Positions 55,641-64,000 of a stretch of 64,000 bases of DNA are shown piece by piece. Within the stretch, counting starts at the first letter, position 1, and the number at the start of each line of letters is the position of its first letter. The notes under the pieces are model-generated. The model saw only the letters and a program-made list of their open reading frames with translations. It did not search any database and had not been told where the DNA came from. The position numbers were made by a program, and so were the translations under genes. The DNA lies in NCBI GenBank assembly GCA_036924085.1, contig JAVGWX010000002.1:86943704-87007703 (forward strand), given 5' to 3'. The DNA comes from Ariolimax columbianus. Its lineage: Eukaryota > Mollusca > Gastropoda > Stylommatophora > Arionidae.

Positions 55641-55950
55641 AGAAGCATATTCAGTCTACCACATGTTGCCGAGGTTCGTGCAGCTCGAACTACAAATATA
55701 CACAGTACAAGGCCCAAGGTCTTTGAGATATAACGTACACACTGTACAAGACCAGGGAAGGACAGGTACCAAGGGATACAAGAGTTATATGATGACAAGG
55801 CGATGGACATAATAATATATGAAAGCAGGCTAACAAATCTGGAATAAGACATGTGAAGTAACTGAAGAAAATCCAAGATAAAGAACATATCACAATAGAG
55901 AGATTACATAAAATAGAAGAAAGGAATAAGGAGAAACGTTATACTTGAAT
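55641..55950. other. No recognisable feature
   Basis: A 144-codon minus-strand open frame spans 55454-55888. It is hydrophobic in its N-terminal half but crosses the 38-bp duplication and has no recognised domain, so I do not call it a gene. Confidence 0.4.
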
Positions 55951-55951
55951 G

Positions 55952-56168
55952 TACTGGCTCGACTGCCTCGGGTTTCCCCATGCACGGGCTCCACTGCCTC
56001 GATTCTCCCCATGCACGGGCTCGACTGCCTCGGGTTTCCCCATGCACGGGCTCGACTGCCTCGGGTTTCCCCATGCACGGGCTCGACTGCATCGGGTTTC
56101 CCCATGCACGGGCTCGACTGCCTCGGGTTTCCCCTTGCACGGGCTCGACTGCCTCGGGTTTCCCCATA
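55952..56168. repeat. 31-bp GC-rich minisatellite, 7 copies
   Basis: The unit is TGCACGGGCTCGACTGCCTC plus GGGTTTCCCCA. It stands out for GC content against AT-rich surroundings and leaves several frames open on both strands. It directly abuts a tRNA-headed SINE. Confidence 0.95.
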
Positions 56169-56174
56169 TGTCTC

Positions 56175-56370
56175 AGGTCTCTTTCAAACAAAAAGGTACC
56201 CCTGCCTGCCGAGAGCATCGCACAGAGCACGAACTCCGTAGCTCCAGCGATGAACCCAAGGGATCTACGGAAAGACTGACATCATGAACTGACCGTCGCA
56301 GCTCGAACTCGAACCTCGATCGTCTGAACACGAGGCAAAAACCTTGACCACTTCGCCACAGAGACCCACG
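56175..56370 (-). mobile_element. tRNA-headed SINE candidate
   Basis: On the minus strand GTGGCGAAGTGGTCAAGG (A box) and ATCGAGGTTCGAGTTCGA (B box) are spaced as in a tRNA gene. The body CAGTCTTTCCGTAGATCCC leads into the GC-rich array. There is no second copy in the window. A cloverleaf cannot be completed, so this is a SINE head, not a tRNA gene. Confidence 0.65.
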
Positions 56371-56479
56371 TTATACTTAACAACTGTCGAACCCGTGTAA
56401 TCAGTCAAAGAAAGCATAAATCATAATAGCAGAAATAGATAAGGCCATAGATACATTACAATGATTATTCAAGACATGG

Positions 56480-57460
56480 TAAGAGGAGAAAGTGCTAACA
56501 GAATGGAAAGAAGGACAACTGATTAAACTGCCTTAGATGAGGCACCTAACAGATTGCAGCAATTACAGGAGGATTACACTGCTGTAAGTGACTAGCAAGA
56601 TATTGAACACAATTATCTAGAACAGATTAAAAGCGGAAGGAAACAAGAAAGTTCCGAGAAGACAGGCAATATTTCGCCAGAGAAGATCATGCACAGATCA
56701 TATAGCTAGGCTACGCATCATATTAGAACAAAGCTGTGGATGGAAATCATCCATACAAGCAAATTTTAAAGACTATGAAAAGGATTTTGGCAGTGTGGAT
56801 CTAAGCACGCTATGACAGCTGTTGATATGTTATGGGATATCAGATACGTTTATAATCCTAATTTAGAATATGTACGAAGATACAGTTAGTAGAGTGGCAT
56901 ATGAAAGAGCACTGACTGAGCGCTTTTGGGTACAGACAAAAGTGAGAAAGGGATGCCTGCTCTAATCCTTCCTGTTCTTGTTGATTATAGAATAGATAAT
57001 GAAGACATACACCAATCGAGGGTAAAAGAACTGGTATTCAGTGGCCACTATTGTCACAATTGGAGAACCTAAACTACCCAGCTGATCTGGTACTTTTACC
57101 CCACAGTCATAGGCAAATGCAAGAGAAACTTGATAGGGTGAAAGAACAATCGGCCAAACTAGGACTGCATATCAGCATGAAGAAAACCAAGGTCAACACT
57201 AACATCAAAGAACCAATCATTTCTGGAGGGAGAGCGTTGGAAGAAGAGGAAATCTTTACCTGTTTGGGCAACACAATAGACACACCAAGGGGTACAGATG
57301 CAGATATATAGATTATAATAGGAAAAGAAAGAGGGGCATTCGTGGCACTAAACAAAAAATGGAAATCTAGAGCAAACAAGATTCAGACCAAAAAATATTC
57401 GACGCCAGTATCAAGTCGGTGATGATTCATCGAGCGGAGCAATGAAAAACGACCACGGTA
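56480..57460 (+). mobile_element. Degraded LINE (RTE-like), RT region
   Basis: Plus-strand frames: a damaged LIKLP..G...DCSNYRR-like start, REQA-like and TDHIA-like blocks, then a KTMKRILAV-like block, MGYQ/YGISDTFI, VSRVAYERALTERFW, a KVRKGCL block, and the clear 57051-57311 frame: LENLNYPADLVLLPHSHRQM, LDRVKEQSAKLGLHISMKKT, EIFTCLGNTIDTPRGTDADI. The catalytic ADD is here PAD. Related to the minus-strand LINE at 37520-38960. Confidence 0.75.
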
Positions 57461-57839
57461 TGCAAGAAAGACTCCGTTATGTCTGGTTATTTATGTTCAT
57501 TTTTGTGTTTTCATAATTGAGTTCATTTGAGGTCACTTAATTTCAGATGTGTTGACATGTCCAAACATATTGAGAAAAACACAAGTTATTTTTTACTCAT
57601 GGCATCTATCAGTAAAAAATACACGATGTTTTCTTTATAAACTTTAATTCTACGAAAGAGACAGAAATATTGTACTAATAATATATAATAAACTGAATGT
57701 GGGTTTTCCCAGAGTCATGAATAATGTTTAAAAAGTCGCGCAAGAATGAAAGGTTGAGAAACATTTACCACAATTCAGGACATCGAAATAGCATTGTACT
57801 AAAATTATCTAAAATTCCAGACGCCCAGATCCTTATATG
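57461..57839. other. No recognisable feature
   Basis: AT-rich spacer between a LINE remnant and a family c repeat. Confidence 0.4.
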
Positions 57840-58215
57840 GTCTGCCGGGGTCTGTGTAAATGACAAATACATGAATCCCACAGCTTTCCCACAGAAAGCA
57901 TGTCGTAAGAGGCGACTAACTGTGTGACATGGCATAACACTGGCCATGGTTAGGTTGTTTTTTTTTCAACGGCAGCATAGATGGCGCCTAACAGGCTGCG
58001 GGTCCAAATGCTGTGGTGTGAGTCTAAAACGATGAACTCGCACATGTGTTAATCACCCTCCGCGGCACTTGTCCCAACGCAGCGGAGTAATAAACTACTC
58101 GAGACTAGACTGCAAAGAGGAAATCCTCCTCCCTGCTACATCCAGCTCACACAAGAGCAGGAACCTGCACATGGGCATCTGCCCGTTTACAAATACAAGT
58201 CGATTAAGACTAAGC
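57840..58215 (-). mobile_element. Dispersed SINE-like repeat, family c (inverted copy)
   Basis: Reverse complement of 50210-50610 with the same block order, including TAAGAGGCGACTAACTGTGT, CACTTGTCCCAACGCAGCGG and CTACATCCAGCTCACACAAG. Confidence 0.65.
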
Positions 58216-58880
58216 CATTTCAGTATGTACTAAAAGTATACAAAAACACATAAATCCGTAATCTCGTTTACATGTAACAGCGTTACAAGGGTCCAACGTG
58301 CCAACATCAGGAAAGCCCTGAAAATGCTGTTGGTGGTACCCACACATAACTTGAGAACCTTACCCTAGAGGTGGAGTTCATTGAATGGGGCTTTGTCCTA
58401 AATTCTCAAACAATACAGTTTAAGACTGTCCTGCCAAAATAGTTATCTTTCCACGAATGCTACTGGAAATTCCACGACCTTCTAGGTCACATAGTAAGTT
58501 AAAATAAAAACAAGCTATTCTTACTCCGGGGACACGCCAGTTCAAATAAAAATCAGAAAATGAACTGAAGCCAAACAAAAGTAATTGACCAAAGCGGGCA
58601 GCTTAGAATTTAAGCTGGGGTATGATGGTTTCGAGGGTAGGAGAAAGAACAGAGAAGATAGACTACCGTGCAGTTGGTAGGTAGGATATATAACAGAGTA
58701 GAAGCTAATATAGACTACAGAACATAGCCAGTGACTGACAAGAATAGAAGATAGAATTAAAAGTCACCGAAGCAGAGCAGACCAACAGTGTAAGGCAACG
58801 AGAGACTACGCACGTGTAAGAGTGCGATGTTCTGTTTGAGTCGTCGCTAACACCTGTCACACGTGACCCGGCTTCCAAGT
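58216..58880. other. No recognisable feature
   Basis: Unique-looking sequence without tandem structure. Part of a 158-codon minus-strand open frame (58705-59181) overlaps its right end. Confidence 0.35.
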
Positions 58881-58977
58881 CCCTGAGTGGCACTTGTATG
58901 CATTCTCGGCAGAGGGATACGTGTTGCTTCAACACGAAGCTGTCGTTCTGGACAACACGTCGCGACACATGTGTTAC

Positions 58978-59052
58978 CTTGGCCTGACAACCACAGCAAT
59001 AGAACCACTGCCCTCTGTCATAGGCATGAGCACAGCTGTAGTCGCCGATTTC
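58978..59052 (-). other. Possible cysteine-rich exon; strand ambiguous
   Basis: On the minus strand an acceptor (TCGTCTATTGTCAG) and a donor (CAAG|GTAACAC) bracket a 75-base open segment coding AYDRGQWFYCCGCQ, inside a 158-codon open frame (58705-59181). On the plus strand an equally plausible acceptor (TTCTCGGCAG at 58903-58912) and donor (ACGACG|GTGAAG near 59069) bracket another open segment containing HEAVVLDNTSRHMCYLGL. Only one can be real, if either. No domain was recognised. Confidence 0.2.
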
Positions 59053-59182
59053 CTGACAATAGACGACGGTGAAGAATAACCAGCAGATCAGATCACTGTA
59101 GACATCTTTCTTACGCTGAGACGAGACAAGAGGCTCGTTGTATCTACGTTGTATAAGCTGAGAGGTGGGACATAAGGTCACC

Positions 59183-60180
59183 AGATGAGCGAGGACAGAG
59201 AAATTATGACTGATAACAAGTAGCTTGACAACATTGTATCAACGCAAAGGGATATAGACGGTGAATAGAACAATTGCTAGATCTGACCACGTGATTGCAA
59301 TTCTGGATAATTTTAGTTCACGATAAAGACCTGTAATCTATGTTAAAAGAATAAAACTAAATGTTTGTCGGTCTTATGAATCACTCTAGCGGCACGGAAT
59401 TGTCCAGGTTAACGCAACTATTTTCAGATATCTGCAACTTTAATTTGCTACAGGAACTTTACAATTGCGCATCTAATTTATTCTAATAATTTCCAACTGA
59501 ACGTAGCAATGTTCTGCTCTCTGTGTATTGGCGCGTTCCCGAATCTGTGACGTCAGAATAAATCAATGCGTGGCGATGATGCTATCCAAATGATATACTG
59601 GAATAAAAGTGCTCTAACGGTGTGCTTCCATATCCTCCATTCTGGGGTGTCCGCTTTTGTCCTGAATCCTTCAATTATTTTTCACGCTGTTGGAGAACAT
59701 CTTCATCATGTACGAAGCCCATCAGTTAAGCTAGTCTCATTAAAAACTGTAGAATTACAAAATGGTATCTACTCTATTTGCACGTAAGTACTCGAGAACG
59801 TATTCTCAAGTACTAAATGAATAAGGAAGTACAGTAGTCAGTATTGCCAATGTACTATTAATACACATGATTCAGATAAGTAAATGTGTTGCCAGACATT
59901 CGCTGACTGACCTTATTTCAGACCTGTGAAGCCTTAGATGTCCATCATTATAGGATTCGCCTCCCCTTCATCGCCCCTGCCCCCCCCCTTCCCAACCCTC
60001 CCTGAATAAACTATTCCTATGAAAGTAGAGTATACAACTCGTCTCTGTTGGACTGGGACATGCCAAGTATGTCCCGTCTAGGGCATCTTAAGTATGTACC
60101 GGACCTCGAGTGGCTGAGGCTAAGAGTTTGTCCTGGATACTTGAGGATTCGACGTAGCTCAGCTTAATTGTTCCCTTATA
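59183..60180. other. No recognisable feature
   Basis: AT-rich, with a C run at 59975-59990. The open frame 59566-59787 ends at a GTAAGT but has no recognised domain. Confidence 0.4.
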
Positions 60181-60184
60181 TGAA

Positions 60185-60540
60185 TGATGGATTTAGTAGT
60201 CTCTCTTAGGAAAGGTGGGGTGGCTAGGAAGGATGGATAGAGAGAAAGAGAGAGAGAAAGGGAAATATTGTGAAAGTAAATTATTGTGATAGCGATGATG
60301 AGGGGTTTTAGAGTTATTGAGAGAACAAGAGATGGTTTTGAGAGATTGTATAGGGAAAAGAGAAATGAGAGTGGCGGAGAAAGATATAATGGTAGATGGG
60401 AAATGCATAGATAGAAAAATGGAAAGAAAGGTAGAACAAGATAGTTAGTTGTAGAGTAGAGATTGAGGAAGAGGCTAGGTGAGTGGATTAAATGAGTAGA
60501 ACTAAGAGACAAGATTTCGAAAAAGAGAAGGGAGAAAGGA
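60185..60540. repeat. Purine-rich (GA) strand-asymmetric tract
   Basis: About 350 bases strongly enriched in A and G on the plus strand, including GAGAGAAAGAGAGAGAGAAA. Antisense gives a Ser/Leu/Phe-rich spurious ORF (60159-60626). LINE copy B inserted at its right end. Confidence 0.7.
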
Positions 60541-63513
60541 AAGGTGTTAAACACACGAAACACCAAAATGAAGTCCATGGTAGAGAGCCTAAGCAAGGCA
60601 ATAATGCAAGCCGCCACTGAAACCATCCCAAGAGGAGCTAGGAAAAACTATAAGCCCTACTGGAATGATGAGTTGCAGAAAGTGGAAGATGCAGTAACAA
60701 ATGCTAGGAACATGGCAGAGCGAGAACAATCCATGGAGGCAAACATCGCCCTCAAAGCCGCCGGGGCGAAGTACAAACACACTCTCAAGCAAACAGCAAG
60801 AGAAAGCTGGAAAAATAAAACGGAAAGTCTAAACCTGGACAAAGAAGGGAACAAGCTATGGAAGCTAGTCAGAGCCATGAACGACGAAACCCCGTCAAAT
60901 AAACAAATTACTATCAAGCAGGGCGAGAACTTGACACAGGTAAGAAAGCCGTAAACGCCTTTGTCGATCACTATGCCAGAGCAAACCACATCGAGGTCCC
61001 TGCAGATAAGCATACAGACATTAGCGAAGAGCTAAAGGGACACGAAAACATGAATACGGCTCCTGAAGAGCACATGATGGCCAAACTAAGAATGCGCGAA
61101 ATGGAAGAGGCTATGAGAACACTAAAGAAAAGGAAATCTCCCGGAAAAGACGGGATAACAAATGAAATGTTGATTGGGCTGGGCAAAACAGCAAAGAAGA
61201 AACTGCTATCGGTCCTGAACCAAAGCTGGAAAAGGGGAATTGTACCACAGGCATGGAAAGACGCAATACTGGTACCAGTACCAAAAACAGGAAAGGACAA
61301 AACAGATCCAAATGGATACAGGCCCATAAGCCTACTGAGCTGTGTCGGCAAGCTGATGGAACGGATGATAAACACCAGACTGATGTGGCATCTGGAAGAA
61401 AAACGAATACTAATTCCACAGCAAGCCGGCTTTAGACAGCACAGATCCACTGAGGACCAGGTCATCCTCATAGCCCAGGAGATAGAAGATGCCTACCAGG
61501 CACAGAAACACACAGTAGCTGTTTGGGTGGATCTGGAAAAGGCATTTGACAAAGTCTGGAAAGATGGACTTAGAGTCAAGCTAAGAAGAAGTGATGTTTG
61601 TGGGAAGATGTACAAGTGGATCAACCACTACCTCAAACAAAGAACGGCCAGAGTCCAAGTACAAGGGCAGATGAGCAAAAAGGTGACACTCGAGCAGGGA
61701 GTACCCCATGGGGGAGTACTGTCACCCACACTCTTCCTGGTATATATAAACGATATTACAGAGAATATACCAAGAAGAGTCCATAGCTCAATGTTTGCAG
61801 ACGATCTGGCTATGTGGACCTCTGAAAAGAATCTCACCATAGCAAGAAATCGGATGCAGACGGCCCTAACATTGCTGGAAGAGTGGGCGAGCTCATGGCT
61901 GGTCAAAATAAACGAGGAGAAAACCACATGCACAATATTCTCGCTTTCATTAAAACCCCAAAGTACCAAATTAAGTCTAAATGGCAAATTCCTGCAGCCA
62001 AACGACAACCCAACCTATCTGGGAGTCACATTTGATCGGCGCATGACATGGAAAAGTCAGATTGAGAGAAACCGAATGAGAGCCAGAGAAAGAATGGCAA
62101 TCATGAGGAAACTTGCTGGCACAAGCTGGGGAGCAGACGAAGGCATACTAAAGAAACTGTACACTGGAAGAGTGAGACCAGTTCTCGAGTATGGCATTGC
62201 GGCATGGACAACAGCAGCGAAGGCGAACTTCGATAAAGTTAACAAACTTCAAAACCAAGCCATGAGAATTATAACAGGTGGCATGAAGTCAACGCCAATT
62301 GTAGAACTTGAAAAGATTACAAAACTGCAATCCATGACCTATAGAAGAGACTGCAGAGCCCAGCTGCAGTCAGAGAAACTCCGAAGACTGACCGACCATC
62401 CAATGCACCAGAGACTAAACAATTTGGGAAATGGGAAACTAAAGCGGAGAAACTTTGCAGAAATAGCCAAAGCAAAGATGCACGAAGATCCCATAAACGC
62501 ACTAACAACACCAAAACCCATCACTACTGTACGAAAACCTACCTGGAGGCAGGATATATTTCCAGAGGTGGTAGAAAATATACCAGGTATTGCAAACAAA
62601 AACTGCCAGACTGAAAAAGAAAGGAGAGATACTACCCTAAGCTTCATAACGAAAAGCTACCCAAGCATGGACTGGACCCATGCATACACCGACGGTTCTG
62701 TAACAAACACTACACAGAACGGAGGGGCAGGAGCATTCCTGAACCTACCAAATGGCAGAAAAATAACACTGTCATTCGCTACTGGTAAGTACACAAGCAA
62801 TTTCAGAGCGGAGGCAGAGGCACTGAGGGCGGCAGTGGAAGAAATGGTGACACACAGTGAAAATGAGAGCCATATAGTTTTGCTGACAGATGCTCTCGCC
62901 GTAGTCACAGCGCTAAAAAGCCAGAAAAACACTGAGCTTAATGACTTAAGAGCAGCACTCTGCAAACTGTGCCAGCAGTCCGCACCAAAAAGGGTAGTGG
63001 TACAGTGGGTCCCGTCACACTGCAACATCCAAGGCAACGAGGAGGCAGACAGACTGGCAAAAGAAGGTGCAAGACTACCACAAACAGATACCAGTATGAC
63101 GTACGAAGAGTCAAAACGGCTTATCAAAGCCAGATACATGACCAAATGGGAAACCGAACATACTGGTTACACCAAAAACGATGCCTATTACCAGTTGAAC
63201 CGAAGAGAGCAGGTCGTTGTCTTCAGACTTCGCACTGGCCACAATAGACTGAGGTACCACCTATTCAACAAATTGAAGATAGGTGGTACAGACGAATGCC
63301 CGTGCGGTACCGGTAAAATGACCGCTGAACATCTGCTGCAGAACTGCCCGACATACGAGGATCAGAGAGAGCAGATGTGGCCATCACCAGTGGAACTGCA
63401 AGACAAGCTCTATGGCAGTGGCGACAGCCTCGGGATGACCGCCGCTTTTTTCGAAAAAATAATGGTTACTGTCTGACTGCGTACGCAGAAGAAGAAGAAG
63501 AAGAAAGGTGTTA
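60540..63513 (+). mobile_element. LINE copy B, RNase H type (I-group-like), 5'-truncated, with TSD
   Basis: AAAGGTGTTA at 60540-60549 and 63504-63513 is a 10-bp target-site duplication. The insert between starts in the linker after the endonuclease and ends in a (GAA)n tail. Compared with copy A, the RNase H core is intact. The only clear coding lesion is a one-base deletion near 60930 (copy A GAGCTTGATCACAGG, copy B GAACTTGACACAGG) that separates the 60544-60954 frame from the 808-codon frame. It is the youngest-looking element here. Truncation of the endonuclease and promoter means it cannot move by itself. Confidence 0.95.
61050..63476 (+). CDS. LINE polyprotein: reverse transcriptase, RNase H, Cys/His knuckle
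   Basis: 808 codons uninterrupted. Rough residue positions: KSPGKDGITNEM (30), NGYRPISLLSCVGKLMER (90), QAGFRQHRSTEDQ (127), VDLEKAFDKV with the first catalytic Asp (163), GVPHGGVLSPTLF (218), SSMFADDLAM with the catalytic Asp pair (249), YLGVTFD (320). RNase H follows: HAYTDGS (544), NFRAEAEALRA (584), VLLTDALAV (609), GNEEADRLAKEG (661), giving the Asp-Glu-Asp-Asp set. The end carries a knuckle, CPCGTG..EHLLQNC (749). The first Met is not the native start; the native frame begins upstream beyond a one-base deletion. The protein is a retroelement enzyme, not a host gene. Confidence 0.95.
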   Translation: MNTAPEEHMMAKLRMREMEEAMRTLKKRKSPGKDGITNEMLIGLGKTAKKKLLSVLNQSWKRGIVPQAWKDAILVPVPKTGKDKTDPNGYRPISLLSCVGKLMERMINTRLMWHLEEKRILIPQQAGFRQHRSTEDQVILIAQEIEDAYQAQKHTVAVWVDLEKAFDKVWKDGLRVKLRRSDVCGKMYKWINHYLKQRTARVQVQGQMSKKVTLEQGVPHGGVLSPTLFLVYINDITENIPRRVHSSMFADDLAMWTSEKNLTIARNRMQTALTLLEEWASSWLVKINEEKTTCTIFSLSLKPQSTKLSLNGKFLQPNDNPTYLGVTFDRRMTWKSQIERNRMRARERMAIMRKLAGTSWGADEGILKKLYTGRVRPVLEYGIAAWTTAAKANFDKVNKLQNQAMRIITGGMKSTPIVELEKITKLQSMTYRRDCRAQLQSEKLRRLTDHPMHQRLNNLGNGKLKRRNFAEIAKAKMHEDPINALTTPKPITTVRKPTWRQDIFPEVVENIPGIANKNCQTEKERRDTTLSFITKSYPSMDWTHAYTDGSVTNTTQNGGAGAFLNLPNGRKITLSFATGKYTSNFRAEAEALRAAVEEMVTHSENESHIVLLTDALAVVTALKSQKNTELNDLRAALCKLCQQSAPKRVVVQWVPSHCNIQGNEEADRLAKEGARLPQTDTSMTYEESKRLIKARYMTKWETEHTGYTKNDAYYQLNRREQVVVFRLRTGHNRLRYHLFNKLKIGGTDECPCGTGKMTAEHLLQNCPTYEDQREQMWPSPVELQDKLYGSGDSLGMTAAFFEKIMVTV

Positions 63514-64000
63514 GGGCCCATATTTTTCTTCTTCAGCAATCATGCGACGGTATTCGTCTTCACAACATTTCTCTAGTTAAGAAATGTTGTTTTTTTATTA
63601 CAAACGGCACAAGGGTCAACCCATTAACTGTTCACCATTTTTTTTTAAACGTCAACATTTTTCAACTTAACAGTGAGTGCACTAACCGCTGCGCCAAAGC
63701 GAGTTGAACAAAAATTGTTTTGTAACTTTTTGTATCTGATAAATTATTTCAAAATGTGGATGTGATTCAAATTAATTGGACTGTGCTGTGGCTTTACAGC
63801 CGACTGTTAGGAATCCCACACACAGGTAACGTGGGTTGATATTGGAGGTCAGTTCGAAAAGTTTGTAGAGCCCATAGTGAAGTGGTGAGTCAATTTGATG
63901 TGTCGTGAGGAGAGTTCCATAAGAGCCTAGTGCATATAGTATATATATGGCAACCACTTTGATGTGTCCTATGTGGGAGTGAGTGAGTGAAAGAGACAGG
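63514..64000. other. Featureless, with a possible tRNA-like SINE fragment
   Basis: On the minus strand GGCGCAGCGGTTAGTGCACT (about 63673-63697) resembles a tRNA A-box segment, but no B box follows at proper spacing. The remainder, including a GTGAGTGAGTGAGTG run at the right edge, holds nothing else recognised. Confidence 0.3.

Noticed and set aside
56175..56370. Functional tRNA gene
   Set aside because: A and B boxes are present but no complete cloverleaf, acceptor stem pairing or terminator follows; it is better explained as a SINE head. The same holds for 53930-54168 and 18810-19020.
60159..60626. 155-codon Ser/Leu/Phe-rich membrane-like ORF on the minus strand
   Set aside because: It is antisense to a purine-rich tract and runs into LINE copy B across its insertion junction.

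Overview
This is non-coding-dominated DNA from an invertebrate animal nuclear genome, not prokaryotic sequence: there are no operons or dense ORFs, and the content is decayed non-LTR retrotransposons (LINEs), tRNA-headed short repeats, mariner-derived fold-back elements, and an unusual density of minisatellites. The RNase H-bearing LINEs with a C-terminal Cys/His knuckle, the SETMAR-like mariner fragments, the 'GTCGCCTCTTA' repeat motif and a single ShKT-domain exon suggest a lophotrochozoan, most plausibly a gastropod mollusc. That placement rests on recalled family resemblance, not on a search.

Layout. 0.2-8.2 kb: LINE fragments, the last split by a 28-bp array. 8.7-12.5 kb: a 38-bp array, a mariner fold-back, a long SINE-like element, and an RNase H LINE fragment split by a 48-bp array and ending at a perfect hairpin. 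13-21.5 kb: nested insertions, namely an RTE-like tail inside an RNase H LINE and LINE copy A inside an 88-bp satellite, followed by a SINE, a 56-bp array, a GATA microsatellite and an L2/CR1-like LINE. 22-25.2 kb: an essentially full-length but broken RTE-type LINE with a probable target-site duplication. 25.6-33.3 kb: several arrays and LINE tails. 33.7-42.8 kb: two exons of one likely host gene on the + strand (signal peptide, then ShKT domain) with matching phase-1 splice sites, separated by an 8.9-kb intron full of repeats. 42.9-49 kb: RNase H LINE tail, GTAT microsatellite, three degenerate arrays, a mariner fragment. 50-60 kb: more SINE-like repeats, LINE remnants, a large 37-bp array and a GC-rich 31-bp array. 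60.5-63.5 kb: LINE copy B, the best-preserved element, 5'-truncated and bounded by a 10-bp target-site duplication.

The main observation is that at least five minisatellites here (28, 43, 48, 51 and 54 bp) sit inside LINE coding sequence, and their repeat unit is itself a short piece of the LINE reading frame, with recognisable LINE protein sequence resuming on each side. A sixth LINE carries only a triplication of a ~40-bp piece, which looks like an early stage. A 33-bp array derives in the same way from one end of a dispersed SINE-like repeat. Each case uses a different piece, so local tandem amplification of transposon segments seems to be a recurrent route to new minisatellites in this genome.

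Host coding content that can be supported is limited to the signal-peptide exon and the ShKT exon. One further cysteine-rich candidate near 59.0 kb is ambiguous as to strand. No RNA gene other than tRNA-like SINE heads was seen.
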